From Thermohalobaculum sp039185235 (GTDB lineage Bacteria > Pseudomonadota > Alphaproteobacteria > Rhodobacterales > Rhodobacteraceae), in contig JBCDAS010000203.1 of NCBI GenBank assembly GCA_039185235.1, positions 1-8,007 on the forward strand: 8,007 bases of DNA, given 5' to 3'. The position numbers and the translations under genes were made by a program. Of the stretch, positions 6,595 through 8,007 are shown piece by piece. How positions within the stretch are numbered: position 1 is the stretch's first letter; each line of letters opens with the position of its first letter. The notes under the pieces are model-generated. The model did not search any database. It was given only the letters and a program-made list of their open reading frames with translations, and was not told where the DNA came from.

Positions 6595-6640
6595 ACGCAA
6601 CCGTAATCCTGCTTTCGCTTGTTCCTGCAAGTCATTGACA

Positions 6641-6670
6641 TTGACTCGTTTTCCCATCCGCCGTTACATT
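6641..6670 (+). promoter_or_regulatory. Sigma-70-type promoter of ihfA, overlapped by a GANTC site
   Basis: TTGACT (6641-6646, 5 of 6) and TACATT (6665-6670, 4 of 6) are 18 nt apart in the 129-nt gap after fabH. Transcription would start near 6677, leaving a leader of about 45 nt. The sequence just before repeats the hexamer as TTGACA (6635-6640), but that copy is 24 nt from TACATT. GACTC at 6643-6647 is a CcrM-type methylation target lying in the -35. Confidence 0.5.
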
Positions 6671-6723
6671 GAAAACAAGGGGGATCACCCCGGTCATAAG
6701 TGGTTCTAAGGGGAGATTTGCCC

Positions 6724-7026
6724 ATGACCGGCAAAACACTGACCCGCTCAGATCTGAGTGAGGCTGTCTACCGGGAAATCGGATTGTCACGAAACGAGTC
6801 GTCTGAATTGGTTGAGACGATCCTTGACCGGATCGCGGAAGCCTTGGTCAAGGGAGACAATGTAAAGATCTCCTCCTTCGGCACCTTCGCGCTCCGCGAT
6901 AAAGGCGCCCGGGTGGGCCGAAATCCGAAAACAGGCGAAGAAGTTCCGATCGATCCGCGCCGGGTTTTGGTGTTTCGCCCGTCTCATATAATGAAAGAGC
7001 GTGTGAATAACGGAGCTGCTGGGTAA
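6724..7026 (+). CDS. ihfA: Integration host factor subunit alpha
   Basis: A 100-residue DNA-bending protein of the HU/IHF family; IHF alpha pairs with IHF beta (not in this window) to bend DNA sharply at specific sites in promoters, replication origins and recombination sites. Visible are the N-terminal helices (TRSDLSEAVYREIGLSRNES, 7-26), the core VKISSFGTFALRDKGARVGRNP (47-68) and the arm with the intercalating Pro68 in GRNPKTGEEVPI, then RRVLVFRPSHIMKERVN (79-95). ISSFGTF and the fabH-ihfA-merR context point to the alpha subunit rather than HU. The start is the ATG at 6724, with AAGGGGAG 8 nt upstream; an in-frame GTG at 6700 would add eight non-conserved residues across that ribosome site. 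It has its own likely promoter. Confidence 0.95.
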   Translation: MTGKTLTRSDLSEAVYREIGLSRNESSELVETILDRIAEALVKGDNVKISSFGTFALRDKGARVGRNPKTGEEVPIDPRRVLVFRPSHIMKERVNNGAAG

Positions 7027-7502
7027 TGGCCGAACGGGCCTCGAAATCTGTCAAAGAAGCCGCGCAGAAAACGGTCAAGTCTCCAGATGCGTTTCGGACC
7101 ATCTCGGAGGTCTCGGACGAGTTGGACCTGCCGCAGCACGTGCTCAGGTTTTGGGAGACCCGATTTACCCAGATCAGACCCCTCAAGCGCGGCGGCGGGC
7201 GCAGGCTGTATCGCCCCGACCATGTCGCTCTGCTTCGCGGCATTCGGGCCCTGCTCTATGATGACGGTCTGACGATCAAGGGCGTCCAAAAGGTTTTGCG
7301 CGACCGCGGGATCAAGGCAGTGATTGCCCGTGGGACTGGCGAAGAGGCTGAGGAGGTCAGCCCAGGTGAGGTCGCGGAACGCCTCTCCGAGCTGAAAAAG
7401 CGCGTCGATGCGGCCGAGCAAGGCGAAGTCGTCACAAGCGCACATTTGCAGGAATCCATTGATCGGCTGGAGAAGCTTCTGATCCGGCTTGAGCAGGACT
7501 AA
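7026..7502 (+). CDS. MerR-family transcriptional regulator
   Basis: A 158-residue DNA-binding protein. Residues about 23-91 are a MerR winged helix-turn-helix: FRTISEVSDELDLPQHVLRFWE (23-44) gives the recognition helices, PLKRGGGRRLYRPDHVALL (52-70) the wing, and IRALLYDDGLTIKGVQKVL (73-91) the closing helices. Residues about 114-158 form a charged helical, probably coiled-coil, segment for dimerisation. The protein has no cysteine and no effector domain, so it is not a metal or redox sensor of the classical type. The first 20 residues are a basic, low-complexity extension. The ATG overlaps the ihfA stop by one base (TAATG), implying coupled translation. This gene follows ihfA in many alphaproteobacteria; its targets are unknown to me. 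Confidence 0.9.
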   Translation: MAERASKSVKEAAQKTVKSPDAFRTISEVSDELDLPQHVLRFWETRFTQIRPLKRGGGRRLYRPDHVALLRGIRALLYDDGLTIKGVQKVLRDRGIKAVIARGTGEEAEEVSPGEVAERLSELKKRVDAAEQGEVVTSAHLQESIDRLEKLLIRLEQD

Positions 7503-7522
7503 CGCGGTCTGCTTGCCGAAGG

Positions 7523-7540
7523 CGATCGATCGTCTCGAGA
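7523..7540. repeat. Two abutting perfect palindromes after the merR gene
   Basis: CGATCGATCG (7523-7532) is directly followed by TCTCGAGA (7533-7540), both self-complementary. A third palindrome, CAAATTTG, lies at 7575-7582 in the AT-rich stretch. These may be protein-binding sites or chance; there is no T-run, so no Rho-independent terminator. Confidence 0.35.
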
Positions 7541-7561
7541 ACAGCAGTAATAGTATATAAT

Positions 7562-7591
7562 TTGCAACTTCCTTCAAATTTGTGGGATATT
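7562..7591 (+). promoter_or_regulatory. Possible promoter for the 83-residue gene
   Basis: TTGCAA (7562-7567, 4 of 6) and GATATT (7586-7591, 4 of 6) are 18 nt apart within the most AT-rich stretch of the window (about 7546-7600). The leader would be about 60 nt. A perfect TATAAT lies at 7556-7561 but has no matching -35 upstream. Confidence 0.38.
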
Positions 7592-7658
7592 TTAGATTTC
7601 GTTCAGACTTTCGGCGTTCTCTATTTGGGACACCCGACCACCAAGGGAGACGTCGCGC

Positions 7659-7910
7659 ATGCCGCATCCGCAGCCAAATAAGGAGCAGCTCAGTAAGCTC
7701 GTGCTCGACCGGTTGGCGTTTCCGATGCAGAACATCGCAAGTTTCCTTGATGAGCTGCTCGAGGATGACGGCGCGATGATCGACACGGGAACCCGGCATA
7801 AGCTGACCGTGATCCGTGACGAATTGCGGCTGACGGCCCGTCAAGCCATTGGCGAACTGCGCCTGACCACCCCAAAACCTGCAAGCGCCGCCACGGAAGA
7901 AGCGGCCTGA
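7659..7910 (+). CDS. Small helical protein of unknown function
   Basis: An 83-residue protein I do not recognise. AAGGGAG lies 9 nt before the ATG and a separate AT-rich promoter-like region precedes it, so it is very likely a real gene with its own transcript. Residues about 8-35 (KEQLSKLVLDRLAF, MQNIASFLDELLEDD) and 43-70 (TGTRHKLTVIRDELRLTARQAIGELRL) read as two amphipathic helices joined by a short turn; the tail PKPASAATEEAA is disordered. It has no cysteine, signal peptide or membrane segment, so it should be cytosolic. The order Leu-x-x-Pro-x-x-x-Ile then Phe-x-x-Glu-Leu-Leu around residues 19-34 faintly recalls the dimerisation hairpin of histidine kinases, but Asp17 stands where the phosphorylated His would be. 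It sits between merR and a tRNA gene. Confidence 0.7.
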   Translation: MPHPQPNKEQLSKLVLDRLAFPMQNIASFLDELLEDDGAMIDTGTRHKLTVIRDELRLTARQAIGELRLTTPKPASAATEEAA

Positions 7911-7930
7911 CCCGCACCAAGCCTTTTCAA

Positions 7931-7958
7931 TAGACAAGCGCCTTTTGCCCATGCTACC
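7931..7958 (+). promoter_or_regulatory. Possible tRNA promoter
   Basis: TAGACA (7931-7936, 5 of 6 to the -35) is followed after 16 nt by GCTACC (7953-7958), a poor -10. The position would start transcription a few bases before the tRNA. The gap from the upstream stop to the tRNA is only 62 nt, and no terminator is seen in it. Confidence 0.28.
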
Positions 7959-7972
7959 CGGCTCGGACATGG

Positions 7973-8007
7973 CGGGCCGTGGCGCAGCCTGGTAGCGCGC
8001 TTGCATG
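7973..8007 (+). tRNA. tRNA-Pro, 5' part only (probably GGG anticodon; cut by right edge)
   Basis: The last 35 nt fold as the 5' half of a tRNA. CGGGCCG (7973-7979) is the acceptor strand, beginning with the C1 typical of tRNA-Pro. U8 and G9 follow, then the D stem GCGC (7982-7985) paired with GCGC (7995-7998) around the 9-nt loop AGCCTGGTA, G26, and the anticodon stem strand CTTGC (8000-8004). A32 and U33 follow, and the window ends on position 34, a G. C1 plus the D-arm GCGCAGCCTGGTAGCGC is the usual bacterial tRNA-Pro pattern, and a G at 34 would fit anticodon GGG. The rest lies outside the window. Confidence 0.85.

Noticed and set aside
6595..6634. Search for a Rho-independent terminator after fabH
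   Set aside because: Only a 4-bp CTTG/CAAG pairing without a T-run is seen, too weak to call.
7556..7561. Perfect TATAAT before the small gene
   Set aside because: No -35-like hexamer lies 16-18 nt upstream, so it was not called as a promoter by itself; it is noted in the AT-rich region.
6984..8006. 340-codon minus-strand frame covering merR, the small gene and the tRNA
   Set aside because: It is antisense to a clear MerR protein and a tRNA; no recognisable domain.

Overview
The window looks like chromosomal DNA of an alphaproteobacterium, most likely a member of the Rhodobacteraceae (Roseobacter group). The base composition is GC-rich. The order yceD(DUF177)-rpmF-plsX-fabH-ihfA-merR is the one usual in that class, and each protein reads like its alphaproteobacterial form. 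Species cannot be fixed from the sequence.

Layout. Positions 1-140 hold the start of a minus-strand MFS transporter that runs off the left edge. Facing away from it is a plus-strand WsaF-type glycosyltransferase (287-1567, TTG start). It converges on a minus-strand cytochrome P450 (1584-2945); the two stop codons lie in the two arms of one small inverted repeat. Upstream of the P450 on the same strand is a BamE-family outer-membrane lipoprotein (3018-3458, GTG start). From 3551 onward all genes are on the plus strand: DUF177/YceD (3551-4126), ribosomal protein L32 (4282-4488), PlsX (4538-5620), FabH (5617-6594, 4-nt overlap), IHF alpha (6724-7026), a MerR-family regulator (7026-7502, 1-nt overlap), an unrecognised 83-residue helical protein (7659-7910), and the first 35 nt of a tRNA that is almost certainly tRNA-Pro, cut by the right edge.

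How they work together. rpmF-plsX-fabH joins ribosome supply to membrane lipid synthesis: FabH starts fatty acid chains and PlsX turns acyl-ACP into acyl-phosphate for phospholipid synthesis. ihfA has its own likely promoter, overlapped by a GANTC (CcrM-type) site, and is translationally coupled to a small cysteine-free MerR-like regulator. BamE serves outer-membrane protein assembly. The glycosyltransferase, the P450 and the MFS transporter look like lineage-specific genes beside this core block; no redox partner for the P450 and no other polysaccharide gene is visible.

I see no mobile element, CRISPR array or obvious new multi-gene system. The points most worth a second look are the 83-residue protein with a faint resemblance to a histidine-kinase dimerisation hairpin, the ihfA promoter, the apparently near-leaderless P450, and hairpins just ahead of rpmF and plsX. 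All promoter calls are by eye.
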